NCBI RefSeq assembly: GCF_000454065.1
Contig: NZ_ATNE01000001.1
Location: 622,501-686,500, forward strand
Reading direction: 5' to 3'
Origin: Brevibacillus thermoruber 423
GTDB lineage: Bacteria > Bacillota > Bacilli > Brevibacillales > Brevibacillaceae
DNA: 64,000 nt
Positions 24,077 to 33,458 of the stretch are shown here, piece by piece (positions within the stretch are counted from its first letter, which is position 1; every line of letters starts with the position of its first letter). The notes beneath the pieces were generated by a model. It searched no databases and was not told the DNA's origin. It was given only the letters and a program-made list of their open reading frames with translations. The translations under genes and the position numbers were made by a program.

Positions 24077-25590
24077 CTTCCCACCCCATTTTCCTGAAAC
24101 GCTCTCATCCGCTCCTCGATCAGATCCAGCCGCACGTGTCTCCTGACGCAGTCGGCCAGCAGGTCAAATCCCCGCTCCCGCAGCGCGACAAACGACGGCC
24201 GTTCGCCAAGCGGCGCCAGCCCCTTCCGCGCGCGAAGCTCGTCGAGCAGCAGCCAGCGGAATTCATCGTTGTGAAACAGCCCGTGAACATACGTGCCGAG
24301 CACCCGCCGCTCGGGATCGCAGAAGCCGTCCGCGCGATCGGCGAGCCGGATGAACGGGGAGACCCCGTCGGCAAATACGGAACGGCCCATGTGGATCTCG
24401 TACCCCTCCAGCCGAATCCGCCTGCCCGCGAACGACGCCTCGCCGCTGCACAGGACGGTGGTTTTGCGCCGCTCCAGCGTGGTCGTCATCGGGATCAATC
24501 CCATGCCCGCCACCGATTGGCGGGGCGACTCCACACCGTCCGGGTCGCTGACCGTCCGCCCCAGCATCTGATAGCCGCCGCACAGGCCAACCAGAAACGA
24601 GCGGCCCGCCGCGTGCAGCGAGAGAATCTCCCGCTCCAGCCCCGTCTCCCGCAGGAACAAGAGGTCTTCCAGCGTGTTTTTGCTGCCGGGGAGCAGGATC
24701 AGATCGGGCTGCCCCAGCTCTTCCGGCCGGGTGACATAGCGAACGGTGCAGTCCGGCTCGACGAAAAACGGATCGGCGTCGGTAAAGTTGGAAATGCGCG
24801 GATAGCGGATCACCGCGACATCGATCTCCCGTGCCGTTTCCTTTTGCCCCTGGTAGCGGTGCAGGATGAGCGAATCCTCCGCGTCGATCCACAGGTCGGG
24901 AATGAACGGAACGACGCCCAGCACCGGTTTGCCCGTGTACTGTTCAAACCAGTCCAGCCCCGGCTGGAGCAGGGACAAATCGCCGCGGAACCGGTTGATG
25001 ATCACGCCGATCACCCGCTCCCGGTCCTGCGGCTCCAGGAGCTGCAGCGTGCCCACCAGGCTGGCGAAGACGCCGCCCCGTTCGATGTCGGCCACCAGGA
25101 TGACCGGCGCGTTGACGAGGCGGGCCACCCGCATGTTGACCAGTTCCCGATCGTTCAGGTTGACCTCGGCCGGACTCCCCGCCCCTTCGATCACGATCCG
25201 CTCGTACGCAGCGGCCAGCCGGCCGTACGCTTCCCGGATCACGCGCAGTCCCTCCTCGAAAAAATCGCTGCGGTAGGCGAGCGCCTTCATGTTGGCGTAC
25301 GGTTCGCCGTTTACCACGATCTGCGACTCCGCGTCCCGCGTCGGCTTGATCAGGATCGGGTTCATGTCGGTGGTGGCGATGACGCCGGCCGCCTCCGCCT
25401 GCACGCCCTGCGCCCGCCCGATTTCCTTGCCGTCCAGCGTGACGTAGGAGTTGAGCGCCATGTTTTGCGATTTGAAGGGAGCCGTCTTGTAGCCGTCCTG
25501 GGCAAAGATGCGGCAAAAGGCCGTCGCCAACACGCTTTTGCCCGCGTCGGAGCTGGTTCCCTGAATCATCAGCGGCAGCGCCTTAGCCAC
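24073..25590 (-). CDS. cobQ: Cobyric acid synthase (glutamine-hydrolysing)
   Basis: 505 residues. The N-terminal dethiobiotin-synthetase-like ATPase has IQGTSSDAGKSVLATAFCR, FKSQNMALNS and EGAGSPAEVNL. The C-terminal class I amidotransferase has the nucleophile Cys in LVGLCGGYQMLG and His in TYVHGLFHN. It amidates carboxylates b, d, e and g of adenosylcobyrinate a,c-diamide. Start ATG overlaps cobB by 8 bases and it overlaps cobT by 4. Also called cbiP. Confidence 0.96.
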   Translation of the reverse strand: MAKALPLMIQGTSSDAGKSVLATAFCRIFAQDGYKTAPFKSQNMALNSYVTLDGKEIGRAQGVQAEAAGVIATTDMNPILIKPTRDAESQIVVNGEPYANMKALAYRSDFFEEGLRVIREAYGRLAAAYERIVIEGAGSPAEVNLNDRELVNMRVARLVNAPVILVADIERGGVFASLVGTLQLLEPQDRERVIGVIINRFRGDLSLLQPGLDWFEQYTGKPVLGVVPFIPDLWIDAEDSLILHRYQGQKETAREIDVAVIRYPRISNFTDADPFFVEPDCTVRYVTRPEELGQPDLILLPGSKNTLEDLLFLRETGLEREILSLHAAGRSFLVGLCGGYQMLGRTVSDPDGVESPRQSVAGMGLIPMTTTLERRKTTVLCSGEASFAGRRIRLEGYEIHMGRSVFADGVSPFIRLADRADGFCDPERRVLGTYVHGLFHNDEFRWLLLDELRARKGLAPLGERPSFVALRERGFDLLADCVRRHVRLDLIEERMRAFQENGVGR

Positions 25591-26971
25591 GCGCCTTCAC
25601 CTCCAGGCACCGCTCCACCCAGCGCTTGGGCAGGGCGGGGTTGGAAGCGAAGTGCAGATGGGTGTAGCCGGCCACCAGATTGTCGCGGGCGTACCCCTCC
25701 GGTTTCGTGCCGCGCAGCCCCTTTGTCTCGTACGCGTGCGGCAGCTTGAGGTCGGCCGCAAACGTGGAGTAGTGAAACTCGTGCCCGTGGGCCTGTTCGT
25801 CCGGGCCGATCAGGAAGTTTTCCGCCGTCCCCCGCACCTCCCGGTAGCCGAGCGCGGCCAGCCGCTTCTGCATCGTCACCGTGCCGGGGATGATACCGGC
25901 CATCGGGTAGGTGCGTCCGTCCGTCGTCACGATCGCGTCGGTCAGGTACATGAATCCGCCGCACTCCGCCAGCGTCGGCAGTCCGGCCCGCACCGCCCGG
26001 CGGAACGACTCCAGCACCGTCCGGTTGCGCGACAGCTCGGCAGCGAACTCCTCGGGAAACCCGCCGCCGATGTAAAGGCCGTCCGCCTCCTGCGGAACGG
26101 GCTCGCCGGCCAGCGGGGAGAAAAAGAGCAGTTCCGCCCCGTTTGCCTCCAACAGCTCCAGGTTTTCCGGATAGTAGAAGTGGAACGCCGCGTCCTTGGC
26201 GACGGCGATCTTCACCCGTTTCTCCCCGGGGACGGCGGAGACGGGAGCAAACAGCTTCCGTTCCACATGAAACGGCTCCGCCTGCGCCAGCTCCCAGACC
26301 CGGTCCACATCCACCGTCTCCGCCACCCGTTCGGCCAGGCGGTCAAACAGCGGCTGCAGTTCGCCCCGCTCCACCGACGGCACCAGGCCGAGATGGCGCT
26401 CGGGAATTTCCAGGTCGGCCTCCCGCTTGAGGTAGCCCACCACCGGCACTCCGCACTCCTGCTCGACGGCAGCCTTGACGATTTGGTAGTGCCCCTCGCT
26501 GCCCGCTTTGTTGGCGACCACTCCGACGATCCGCACCTGCGGGTTGAGCATTTGAAAGCCCTTGACGATGGCCGCCGCGCTGCGGGCCATGCTCTGGCAG
26601 TTGACCACCAGCAGCACGGGCGAAGCCGTCAGCAGGCTGATCTCCGCCGTGCTGCCCCGGTCGCTGGTCGGCTCCTTGCCGTCGTACATGCCCATCACGC
26701 CCTCGATCACGGCGATGTCCGCCCCCTCCGAGCCCCGGGCAAAGATCTCCCGGACGGTGTCGTGCGGCAGCATCCAACTGTCCAGGTTGCGCGACACCCG
26801 TCCCGTCACCGCCGTGTGGTAGGTCGGGTCGATGTAATCCGGGCCGCACTTGAACCCCTGGACGGCGTACCCTTTTCGCTTCAGGGCCGCCATCAGGCCG
26901 ATGGTGACGGTCGTCTTGCCGGCGCCGCTGCCCGTTCCGGCGATCACGATCCGGCGGTCGTTCGCGCTCAT
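25583..26971 (-). CDS. cbiA: Cobyrinate a,c-diamide synthase
   Basis: 462 residues from the ATG at 26971 (ATGA overlap with cbiG, SD GGGGAGGG); a longer reading lacks a start signal. The P-loop is VIAGTGSGAGKTTVTIGLM, followed by GFKCGPDYIDPTYH and EGVMGMYDG. The C-terminal glutamine amidotransferase has LPTLAECGGFMYLTDA and GYTHLHFASN. It amidates the a and c side chains of the cobyrinate ring using glutamine and ATP. Product of the anaerobic branch, hence the cbiA name rather than cobB. Confidence 0.96.
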   Translation of the reverse strand: MSANDRRIVIAGTGSGAGKTTVTIGLMAALKRKGYAVQGFKCGPDYIDPTYHTAVTGRVSRNLDSWMLPHDTVREIFARGSEGADIAVIEGVMGMYDGKEPTSDRGSTAEISLLTASPVLLVVNCQSMARSAAAIVKGFQMLNPQVRIVGVVANKAGSEGHYQIVKAAVEQECGVPVVGYLKREADLEIPERHLGLVPSVERGELQPLFDRLAERVAETVDVDRVWELAQAEPFHVERKLFAPVSAVPGEKRVKIAVAKDAAFHFYYPENLELLEANGAELLFFSPLAGEPVPQEADGLYIGGGFPEEFAAELSRNRTVLESFRRAVRAGLPTLAECGGFMYLTDAIVTTDGRTYPMAGIIPGTVTMQKRLAALGYREVRGTAENFLIGPDEQAHGHEFHYSTFAADLKLPHAYETKGLRGTKPEGYARDNLVAGYTHLHFASNPALPKRWVERCLEVKARG

Positions 26972-28110
26972 GGGCGTCCCTCCCCGCCGTACGGCATCAG
27001 TCCCACGGAGATGGTGACGTTGCCCGATTTCTTCTTGGTCAGCACCAGCTTGTCGACGCCCGCGTACAGCTTGGCCGCCGGTTCGCTCACCCCGTACGCG
27101 CCGGTGTACTTGAACACCGTGTCCGACGGCTCCTCCATCGGCACGCGGTTCAGCTCTTCCGGCGCATACCAGACAAACGGCCAGCCGTATTTTTCGCACA
27201 CGGCGATCAGGCCCGCTTCATCCTTTTTCAATTCGATCGTGGCCACCGCTTTGACGCTCTTGAGGGAGAACTTCAGGTCCTCCAACGTTTCCTTTATCAC
27301 CGCTTCGATCTCTTCCGCCGACGTTCCCCGGTTGCAGCCGATGCCGAGCACGATCACCTTGGGCCGGTACAGGACCCCGTTGTCCAAAATCGCTTCTTCC
27401 TCGCGGGTCAGCAGGCGGTGCGTCACCACCAGCGCCGCCTGCGGCCGGTCAGCCAGCGCATCCGGAATGGACGTGTACACCCGAATGTTGGGGGGCATCG
27501 GCGTGTCGTGCATCCACCAGTGGCGCTCCCCCGACTCCTGCACCACGGCGACGCGTTCCTCATTGACCACGGAGGCGCTGACCGGGGTCAGTTTGTCCGC
27601 CGACTCCCACTCCCAGCCGAAACGGCGGCCAAACAGGTCGACGGGAATCGTCTTCTGCACGTCGGAGGCGGTCGTGATCACCGGCCGTGCCCCCATCACC
27701 GCCGCCACTTCCCGCGCCAGCTCGTTGGCGCCGCCGAGGTGGCCGGACAGCACGCTGATCACATGTTCCCCCTGGTCGTCGATCACCACCACGCCGGGAT
27801 CGGTCTTTTTGTCTTCCAACAGCGGCGCGATCATCCGCACGACGGCGCCGAGCGAGATGATCACGATCAGTCCCTTGTAGGCCGGCCAGAGCGCGGGAAA
27901 CAGCAGGCGGACGCTGCCGGAAAAGAGCTGGATGCCCTTTGCCCCCTCGTCGCCCTTGGCAAACTTGCTCATGTAGTAGAGATCCGTCCCCGGAAACGAC
28001 TCATGCAGCCGGCGCGCCATCTCCACACCGTGCTTGGTGATGGCGATGATCGCGTAGTCGCCCCGCTGCTCGATGGCGGGAATCTCCCCTTCCGTCAGTT
28101 CGATGATCAT
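26968..28110 (-). CDS. cbiG: Cobalt-precorrin-5A hydrolase CbiG
   Basis: 380 residues. The N-terminal part has the CbiG signature GLIVIISLGAVVRMIAPLLEDK, DPGVVVIDDQGEHVISVLSGHLGGAN and PVITTASDVQ. The C-terminal domain has VLGIGCNRGTSAEEI and ATIELKKDEAGLIA. It opens the delta-lactone of cobalt-precorrin-5A, releasing acetaldehyde, a step specific to the anaerobic path. ATGA overlaps on both sides (cbiF upstream, cbiA downstream). Confidence 0.95.
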   Translation of the reverse strand: MIIELTEGEIPAIEQRGDYAIIAITKHGVEMARRLHESFPGTDLYYMSKFAKGDEGAKGIQLFSGSVRLLFPALWPAYKGLIVIISLGAVVRMIAPLLEDKKTDPGVVVIDDQGEHVISVLSGHLGGANELAREVAAVMGARPVITTASDVQKTIPVDLFGRRFGWEWESADKLTPVSASVVNEERVAVVQESGERHWWMHDTPMPPNIRVYTSIPDALADRPQAALVVTHRLLTREEEAILDNGVLYRPKVIVLGIGCNRGTSAEEIEAVIKETLEDLKFSLKSVKAVATIELKKDEAGLIAVCEKYGWPFVWYAPEELNRVPMEEPSDTVFKYTGAYGVSEPAAKLYAGVDKLVLTKKKSGNVTISVGLMPYGGEGRP

Positions 28111-28889
28111 CCCTCTGTCACACCTTTTCTGTACCCGTGGGTAAAGGTTTTGTCGTACAACTTGGAGCGGTGCTGCCCGCTCTTTTCGTGAATGGCCGGG
28201 TCAAGCGCCCAGCCGGCCAGAATCATCGCGTGCGAGCGGATGCCGTGCTTGCCCATCTCTTCGTCCAGATGTTTCAGCGTGGTGCGGACGATCACCTGAT
28301 CCGGCCAGCTCGCCCGCTGCACCACCGCCACCGGCGTATCTTCGCTCCAGCCCGCTTCCGTCAGCTCGCGGACCACTTTTTTCGTCAGGGTGGCGCTCAA
28401 AAAGAGGGCGATCGTGCAGTGATGCTCCGCCAGCGCGCGCAGCTTTTCCCGCTCCGGCACCGGGGTGCGCCCCTCCGCCCGGGTGAGGATCAGCGTCTGC
28501 GTCAGCTCGGGGATGGTCAATTCCGCCCCCAGCGCCGCCGCCGCGGCAAAGACGGAGCTGACGCCCGGAACGATCTCCACGTCTATGCCCGCTTGTTTCA
28601 AGAGGGCGATCTGCTCCATCGTCGCCCCGTAGACGGACGGGTCACCGGTGTGCAGCCGGACCACTGTCTTCCCCTGGCGGACGCGGTCGACCATCAGCTC
28701 CACCATCTCTTCCAGCGCCATGCCGGAGCTTTGCAGGACTTCCGCGCCCGGCTTGGCCTTGGCCGCCAGTTCGTCGCTGACGAGCGAGTCGGTGTAGAGG
28801 ACAACGTCCGCCTGCTGCAGCAGTTTCAGCCCTTTTACCGTAATCAGATCCGGGTCGCCCGGACCCGCTCCCACGATGTACAGTTTCAT
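28107..28889 (-). CDS. cbiF: Cobalt-precorrin-4 C11-methyltransferase
   Basis: 260 residues from the ATG at 28889, which overlaps the cbiL stop as ATGA. Tetrapyrrole methylase features: LYIVGAGPGDPDLITVKGLKLL, VVRLHTGDPSVYGATMEQI, the CbiF-type VPGVSSVFAAAAALGAELTIPE and TLILTRAEGRTPVPE. It methylates C11 of cobalt-precorrin-4 with SAM. A longer frame to 29678 is not a gene since it lies antiphase in cbiL. Confidence 0.96.
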   Translation of the reverse strand: MKLYIVGAGPGDPDLITVKGLKLLQQADVVLYTDSLVSDELAAKAKPGAEVLQSSGMALEEMVELMVDRVRQGKTVVRLHTGDPSVYGATMEQIALLKQAGIDVEIVPGVSSVFAAAAALGAELTIPELTQTLILTRAEGRTPVPEREKLRALAEHHCTIALFLSATLTKKVVRELTEAGWSEDTPVAVVQRASWPDQVIVRTTLKHLDEEMGKHGIRSHAMILAGWALDPAIHEKSGQHRSKLYDKTFTHGYRKGVTEG

Positions 28890-29602
28890 GTCTTTTTCAC
28901 CACCATCAGCGTGAGGTAGCCGAGCTCCGCCCGCTCCAGCTCCCGGACGTCTGTCCACACCATCTCTTCGGCGGAGGTTACTTTCGTGGCGACGGCCGCC
29001 TTGTCGACGAGGTCCAGCTCGCGCAATAGCCCGATGATCATCGGCAGCACCTTGGCCACCTTCAAAAAGACGACGCAGTCGTGCGAAAGCAGCGCCTGTC
29101 TCATCGCCTCCCGGTCGTCCGTGGCCGGAATGATGCCGATCTGCTCGTCGCCGTCCGCAAGCGGCAGGCCGAGGCGGGAGGCGGCGCCGAGAAACGAAGA
29201 GACGCCCGGCACGGAGACAATCGGCACCTCGGGATGCGCCGCCTGCATCACCCGCATCATGTGAATAAACGTGCTGTAAAACAGCGGATCGCCCTCGGTG
29301 ACAAAGGCGACGTCCTTGCCTTGGCGCAGCCGCTCCCAGACGAGTTCCACCGTGTTGGCCCACTCCCGCTCCAGCACTTCCTTGTCTTTGGTCATGGGAA
29401 AGACCAGTCCGAGCATCTCCTTGCCTTCCGAAGGCTTGACGTACAGCTCGGCGATCTGGTGGGCGTAGCTTTTGCTGCCCATCCGCTTTTTCGGGTAGGC
29501 GACCACCGGCGACTGCTGCAGCAGGCGAAATGCCTTGACCGTGATCAGCTCCGGATCGCCGGGGCCGACGCCGATGCCGTACAGGGTTCCAATCCTGCTC
29601 AC
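28886..29602 (-). CDS. cbiL: Cobalt-factor-II C20-methyltransferase
   Basis: 238 residues. Signatures: [39 protein letters not shown] and [20 protein letters not shown]. The C20 branch is supported by the long [13 protein letters not shown] segment after the first helix. It methylates C20 of cobalt-factor II (or sirohydrochlorin-cobalt) with SAM, preparing ring contraction. Overlaps cbiET by 4 bases and cbiF by 4. Confidence 0.94.
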   Translation of the reverse strand: MSRIGTLYGIGVGPGDPELITVKAFRLLQQSPVVAYPKKRMGSKSYAHQIAELYVKPSEGKEMLGLVFPMTKDKEVLEREWANTVELVWERLRQGKDVAFVTEGDPLFYSTFIHMMRVMQAAHPEVPIVSVPGVSSFLGAASRLGLPLADGDEQIGIIPATDDREAMRQALLSHDCVVFLKVAKVLPMIIGLLRELDLVDKAAVATKVTSAEEMVWTDVRELERAELGYLTLMVVKKT

Positions 29603-30831
29603 TCGCTGTCTCCTCCTCTCTCTTTCTCCTCCTGCTTGGCCCAGGCGGTGATGATGTAGACGGGGTTGAGCCCTTCAAACCGGGTCATGTTCAGGATCGG
29701 CTTGCTGCGCGACAGCTGCGCCAGCGTCACCGAGGTCTCAAAGTGTTCCTCCGCAAACGCCTGCGTCGCCGCGTACAGCGTCTCGATCGTGGCCGCGTTG
29801 ACGACGATCCGGCCGTTTGGCTTCAAGCGGCTGCAGCAGACGTGCAAAAGCTCCCGCAGTTCGCCGCCACTCCCGCCGATAAAGACCGCGTCCGGGTCGG
29901 GAAACTGGTCCAGTCCCTCCGGCGCCCTGGCGTGCACGACGGTGAAGTCGGTGCGGAACTTGGCCATGTTCTGGCGGCAGTTTTCCAGATCGTCCGCGTT
30001 TTTTTCCACCGCGTACACCTCGCCTTCCCGGGCGATGCGTGCCGCTTCAATCGCCACCGAACCGGTGCAGGTGCCGATGTCCCAGACGACGCTTGTGGCG
30101 TGAAGCTGCATCTGGGCCAGGCTGAGAATGCGCACTTCCTTTTTCGTGATCAGCCCTTTGTCCGGCTTGCGCTGGGAAAACTCCTCGTCGGCGATGCCGA
30201 GCGGCCAGACGGGGCTCTCCCGCCGCTTGCGCAGGATCACCACGTTCAGGTCGGAAAAGGCGCCGTCCGCCATCTCCTCCAGCGAGTACCAGCCGGTCCG
30301 TTCTTCCGGACTGCCCAGGTTTTCGCCCACAAACGCGTCGTACTCGGTCATGCCAAACGCGAGCAGGTAGCGGGCGATGGCGGCGGGATTGTTCTCGCGG
30401 TCGGTCAAAAGGGCCACTTTTTCCCGGCCATCGATCCGCTGCGCCAGCCCCTTCATGCTGCGCCCGTGCACGCTGGCGAAGTAGGCGTCCTGCCACGACT
30501 CGCCCGTCTTGGCAAAGGCGAGCTGAATCGAGCTGAGGTGCGGGTAAATTTCCACGTTCAGCTTTTTTGCCAGCAGGCTGCCGACGCCGTAAAACAGCGG
30601 ATCGCCCGAGGCGAGGATCACCGTTTTCCGCTTCTCCTCGCGCAGCCGGTCCGCCAGCGCCGAGAGGCCTCCCTTCAGCACCAGCTTTTCGCCCGCGTAC
30701 TCGGGAAAAAAGGAGAGGTGCCGCTCTCCGCCGACCAGCAGTTCGCTCTCCATGATCCATGTGCGGTACAACGGCAGCAGGCTCTGCTGCCCGTCGTCCC
30801 CGATTCCGATCACCTTAATCGCCTGTGTCAT
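29599..30831 (-). CDS. cbiET: Fused CbiE-CbiT: cobalt-precorrin-7 C5- and -6B C15-methyltransferase
   Basis: 410 residues, two enzymes in one chain. Residues 1 to about 205 are CbiE ([61 protein letters not shown]). Residues about 215-410 are CbiT, a class I SAM methyltransferase ([53 protein letters not shown]). The fused enzyme methylates C5 and C15 and decarboxylates the C12 acetate, like CobL of the aerobic path. It overlaps cbiD by 17 bases. Confidence 0.95.
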   Translation of the reverse strand: MTQAIKVIGIGDDGQQSLLPLYRTWIMESELLVGGERHLSFFPEYAGEKLVLKGGLSALADRLREEKRKTVILASGDPLFYGVGSLLAKKLNVEIYPHLSSIQLAFAKTGESWQDAYFASVHGRSMKGLAQRIDGREKVALLTDRENNPAAIARYLLAFGMTEYDAFVGENLGSPEERTGWYSLEEMADGAFSDLNVVILRKRRESPVWPLGIADEEFSQRKPDKGLITKKEVRILSLAQMQLHATSVVWDIGTCTGSVAIEAARIAREGEVYAVEKNADDLENCRQNMAKFRTDFTVVHARAPEGLDQFPDPDAVFIGGSGGELRELLHVCCSRLKPNGRIVVNAATIETLYAATQAFAEEHFETSVTLAQLSRSKPILNMTRFEGLNPVYIITAWAKQEEKERGGDSE

Positions 30832-31930
30832 TCACTGTCACCCTTCCCAACAGGGACCCTTTCATCGTAATCAGCACGGTCTCGATTTCCATGCCGCCGC
30901 CCGCTTCCTTCAGGCCGGCGCGGCAGCAGCTTTCGCACAGCTTGGCAAAAAAGGCGGGGTAGTCCGCCATCATGTCGCCCACCTGGGCCGCGGTGTTGGC
31001 TTCCTTCGCCTGCTGCACCAGCTCGTCGGGCGCCCCCGCCTCGGCCGCGAGCCCGGCGAGAAAGCCGAAATCGACCGGCGCGCTTTTGGAGTGAACCATC
31101 ATCACGCCTTGGGCCACTTTGGAAAACTTGCCCATCATCCCGACCAGGGTCACCTTTTTCACCTGCTTTCGCTTGCACTGCTGCAGGGAAAACCCGACGA
31201 AATCCCCCATCTCGACGAACGCTTCCTCCGGCAGTTCGGGGTACAGCTGCATGCCGAACTGCTCGCTTTTCCCGCCGGTGGACAGCACGATGTGCTCGCA
31301 TCCCGCCTCGCGGGCCACATTGATCGCCTGGGCGATGCTGGCCTTGTAGGCGGCGGTGGAAAAGGGGACGACGATGCCGCGCGTGCCGAGAATGGAAATG
31401 CCGCCGATGATGCCGAGCCGCCCGTTCAGCGTCTTTTTCGCGATCTCCTCACCGGCGGGCACGGAAATGACCACGCGCACGCCCCGTTCCACGCCGTACT
31501 GCTCCAGCACGGACTGGACCGCCTCCCGGATCATTTTCCGGGGGACGGGGTTGATCGCCGCCTCGCCGATCGGCACCGGCAGGCCCGGTTTGGTCACCCG
31601 GCCCACGCCGACGCCGCCGTCCAGCTCCATGCCCGGCTCGTCCCGCCAGGTGACCGTGCTGAGGATCAAGGCGCCGTGGGTGGCATCGGGGTCGTCTCCG
31701 CCGTCCTTGATGATGCCCGCCGTCGCCTCGTCGGCCGTCCACTCGCAGCTCTCCAGTTGAAACGTCACATCCATGCCGGCCGGCAGGGGAATGGTGGACT
31801 GCGTCTGCCGCTCCTGGGTGATCAGGGCGGTGAGGGCCGCCTTGGTCGCCGCCGCGGCGCACGCGCCCGTGGTGTATCCGTGGCGGAGCGGTTTCGCTTC
31901 CTTTTCGTCCGTTGCCGCTTTTGCCGCCAT
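30815..31930 (-). CDS. cbiD: Cobalt-precorrin-5B C1-methyltransferase CbiD
   Basis: 371 residues with the CbiD start [19 protein letters not shown], then [27 protein letters not shown] and [27 protein letters not shown]. Later [18 protein letters not shown] and [10 protein letters not shown] are conserved. It methylates C1 in the oxygen-independent pathway; there is no aerobic equivalent, so it marks the route as anaerobic. The first 14 residues are a charged extension. Four bases separate it from cbiC. Confidence 0.95.
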   Translation of the reverse strand: MAAKAATDEKEAKPLRHGYTTGACAAAATKAALTALITQERQTQSTIPLPAGMDVTFQLESCEWTADEATAGIIKDGGDDPDATHGALILSTVTWRDEPGMELDGGVGVGRVTKPGLPVPIGEAAINPVPRKMIREAVQSVLEQYGVERGVRVVISVPAGEEIAKKTLNGRLGIIGGISILGTRGIVVPFSTAAYKASIAQAINVAREAGCEHIVLSTGGKSEQFGMQLYPELPEEAFVEMGDFVGFSLQQCKRKQVKKVTLVGMMGKFSKVAQGVMMVHSKSAPVDFGFLAGLAAEAGAPDELVQQAKEANTAAQVGDMMADYPAFFAKLCESCCRAGLKEAGGGMEIETVLITMKGSLLGRVTVNDTGD

Positions 31931-31933
31931 GAC

Positions 31934-32584
31934 CTATCCCAGCCGTTCCGCCATCAGCGAGAGTGCGTTGACGGCCGCCACGGTGACCGGACTGCCGCCC
32001 TTGCGCCCGATGTTGGTGATGAACGGCACGTCCAGCTTGGCCAGCTCTTCCTTGGACTCGGCGGCGGAGACGAAACCGACCGGCATGCCGATGATCAAGC
32101 CCGGTTTGGCCTCTCCTTCCTTCACCAGGCGGATCAGCTCCAACAGCGCGGTCGGCGCGTTGCCGATGGCGAAAATGCCGCCCTCCGCCTCCTTGACCGC
32201 CTTGCGCATGGAGATGATCGCCCGCGTCGTGTTGAGCCGCTTCGCCTCTTCCATGACGTCCTTGTCGGAGATGTACACTTTCACCTCGCCGCCGAACTTT
32301 TCGATCCGGTTCTTGCTGATGCCCACCTGCACCATCTGCACGTCGGCCACGACGATTTTGCCGCTGCGGATGGCTTCGATGCCCGCGCGGACGGCGTCCG
32401 GGTGAAAGACCAGGCTGCGCCCCAGCTCAAAGTCGGCCGAGGCGTGAATCACGCGCTGCACCACCGGGAACTGCTCCTCGGTAAACGGATGCTCTCCCAG
32501 TTCTTCCGTAATGATCTGAAAGCTCTTGTCCTCGATTTCCTGCGGCTGAACCGTCAGCGGTTTAAACTCCGTGCGAAAGTCCAT
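31934..32584 (-). CDS. cbiC: Cobalt-precorrin-8X methylmutase
   Basis: 216 residues, full CbiC/CobH length. Conserved parts: VIHASADFELGRSLVFHPDAV with the active-site His, VADVQMVQVGI, TRAIISMRKAVKEAEGGIFAIGNAPTA split across two helices, and IIGMPVGFVSAAESKEEL. It moves the methyl group from C11 to C12, giving cobyrinate. SD GGGAGGAG precedes the ATG. An 82-base gap separates it from cbiJ. Confidence 0.95.
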   Translation of the reverse strand: MDFRTEFKPLTVQPQEIEDKSFQIITEELGEHPFTEEQFPVVQRVIHASADFELGRSLVFHPDAVRAGIEAIRSGKIVVADVQMVQVGISKNRIEKFGGEVKVYISDKDVMEEAKRLNTTRAIISMRKAVKEAEGGIFAIGNAPTALLELIRLVKEGEAKPGLIIGMPVGFVSAAESKEELAKLDVPFITNIGRKGGSPVTVAAVNALSLMAERLG

Positions 32585-32666
32585 GTCGCGCTCCTCCCTT
32601 TCTTTGCGGCAGCTCTCTTTCCCGTCTCAGCGGGTCCGTCCCGGCGGGAGCGGTCCCGGGGGCTGT

Positions 32667-33446
32667 TCACCCCACGGCAGGGGCAGCCAACTCCCGCAGC
32701 TGCCCGATGACGCCGTCAAAATCGGAAAACGCGGTGCCGTACTCGATCTGCGGCCGGGCGATCACAATCGTCTCGATGCCCATCTCCAGGGCCGCTTCCA
32801 CTTTTTCGTCAAACGCGCCCGCCCTGCCGCTCTCCTTGGTGATCATCAGCGTCACGCCGTAATGGCTGTAGAGCGCCTTGTTCAGCTCCTTGGAAAACGG
32901 CCCCTGCATGGCGACGATGTTTTTTTGCTCGATGCCCAGTTCCTCGCACTTCTGCATGTTGTCCACGCGCGGCAGCATCCGGGCGACCAGCGTCGTGTCC
33001 GGCAGGCCGAGCAGCCGGTCGGTGAAATTCTTCAGCGTCTTGCTGCCGGTCGTCAGCATGATCACTCCGCGTTTTTGCGCCGCCACTTCGGCCGCCTGGA
33101 CGTAATCCTCCACCACGGTGATCTTGTCATGCCCGGGCGAGGCGATGCTTTCCCGCTCGTAGCGGATGTAGGGGACGCCCGCTTCCCTGGCTCCGGCCAT
33201 GGCGTTTTTCGACGCTTCCTCGGCGTAGGGGTGGCTTGCGTCCACCACGGCCTGCACGCCTTTGGCTTCGATCAATCGACGGATGTCCTCCGCGGTCAGG
33301 CGGCCCACCTGCACCGGCAAACCGGCTTCCTCCATGCTTTTGGCGGCGTTCTCCGTCACGACGGTGGTCAAAAGGTCGTACCCCGCCGCCTTGATCCGCA
33401 GGGCCAACTCCCGCGCGTCGCTGGTTCCGGCCAATACGAGAATCAT
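32667..33446 (-). CDS. cbiJ: Cobalt-precorrin-6A reductase
   Basis: 259 residues of the CobK/CbiJ family: MILVLAGTSDARELALRI, VDASHPYAEEASKNAM, PYIRYERES, IMLTTGSKTLKNFTD and LMITKESGRAGAFDEKV. It reduces the macrocycle of cobalt-precorrin-6A with NAD(P)H. SD AGGAGGGACG precedes the ATG. It lies 12 bases downstream of cbiX. Confidence 0.95.
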   Translation of the reverse strand: MILVLAGTSDARELALRIKAAGYDLLTTVVTENAAKSMEEAGLPVQVGRLTAEDIRRLIEAKGVQAVVDASHPYAEEASKNAMAGAREAGVPYIRYERESIASPGHDKITVVEDYVQAAEVAAQKRGVIMLTTGSKTLKNFTDRLLGLPDTTLVARMLPRVDNMQKCEELGIEQKNIVAMQGPFSKELNKALYSHYGVTLMITKESGRAGAFDEKVEAALEMGIETIVIARPQIEYGTAFSDFDGVIGQLRELAAPAVG

Positions 33447-33458
33447 TGCTCGTCCCTC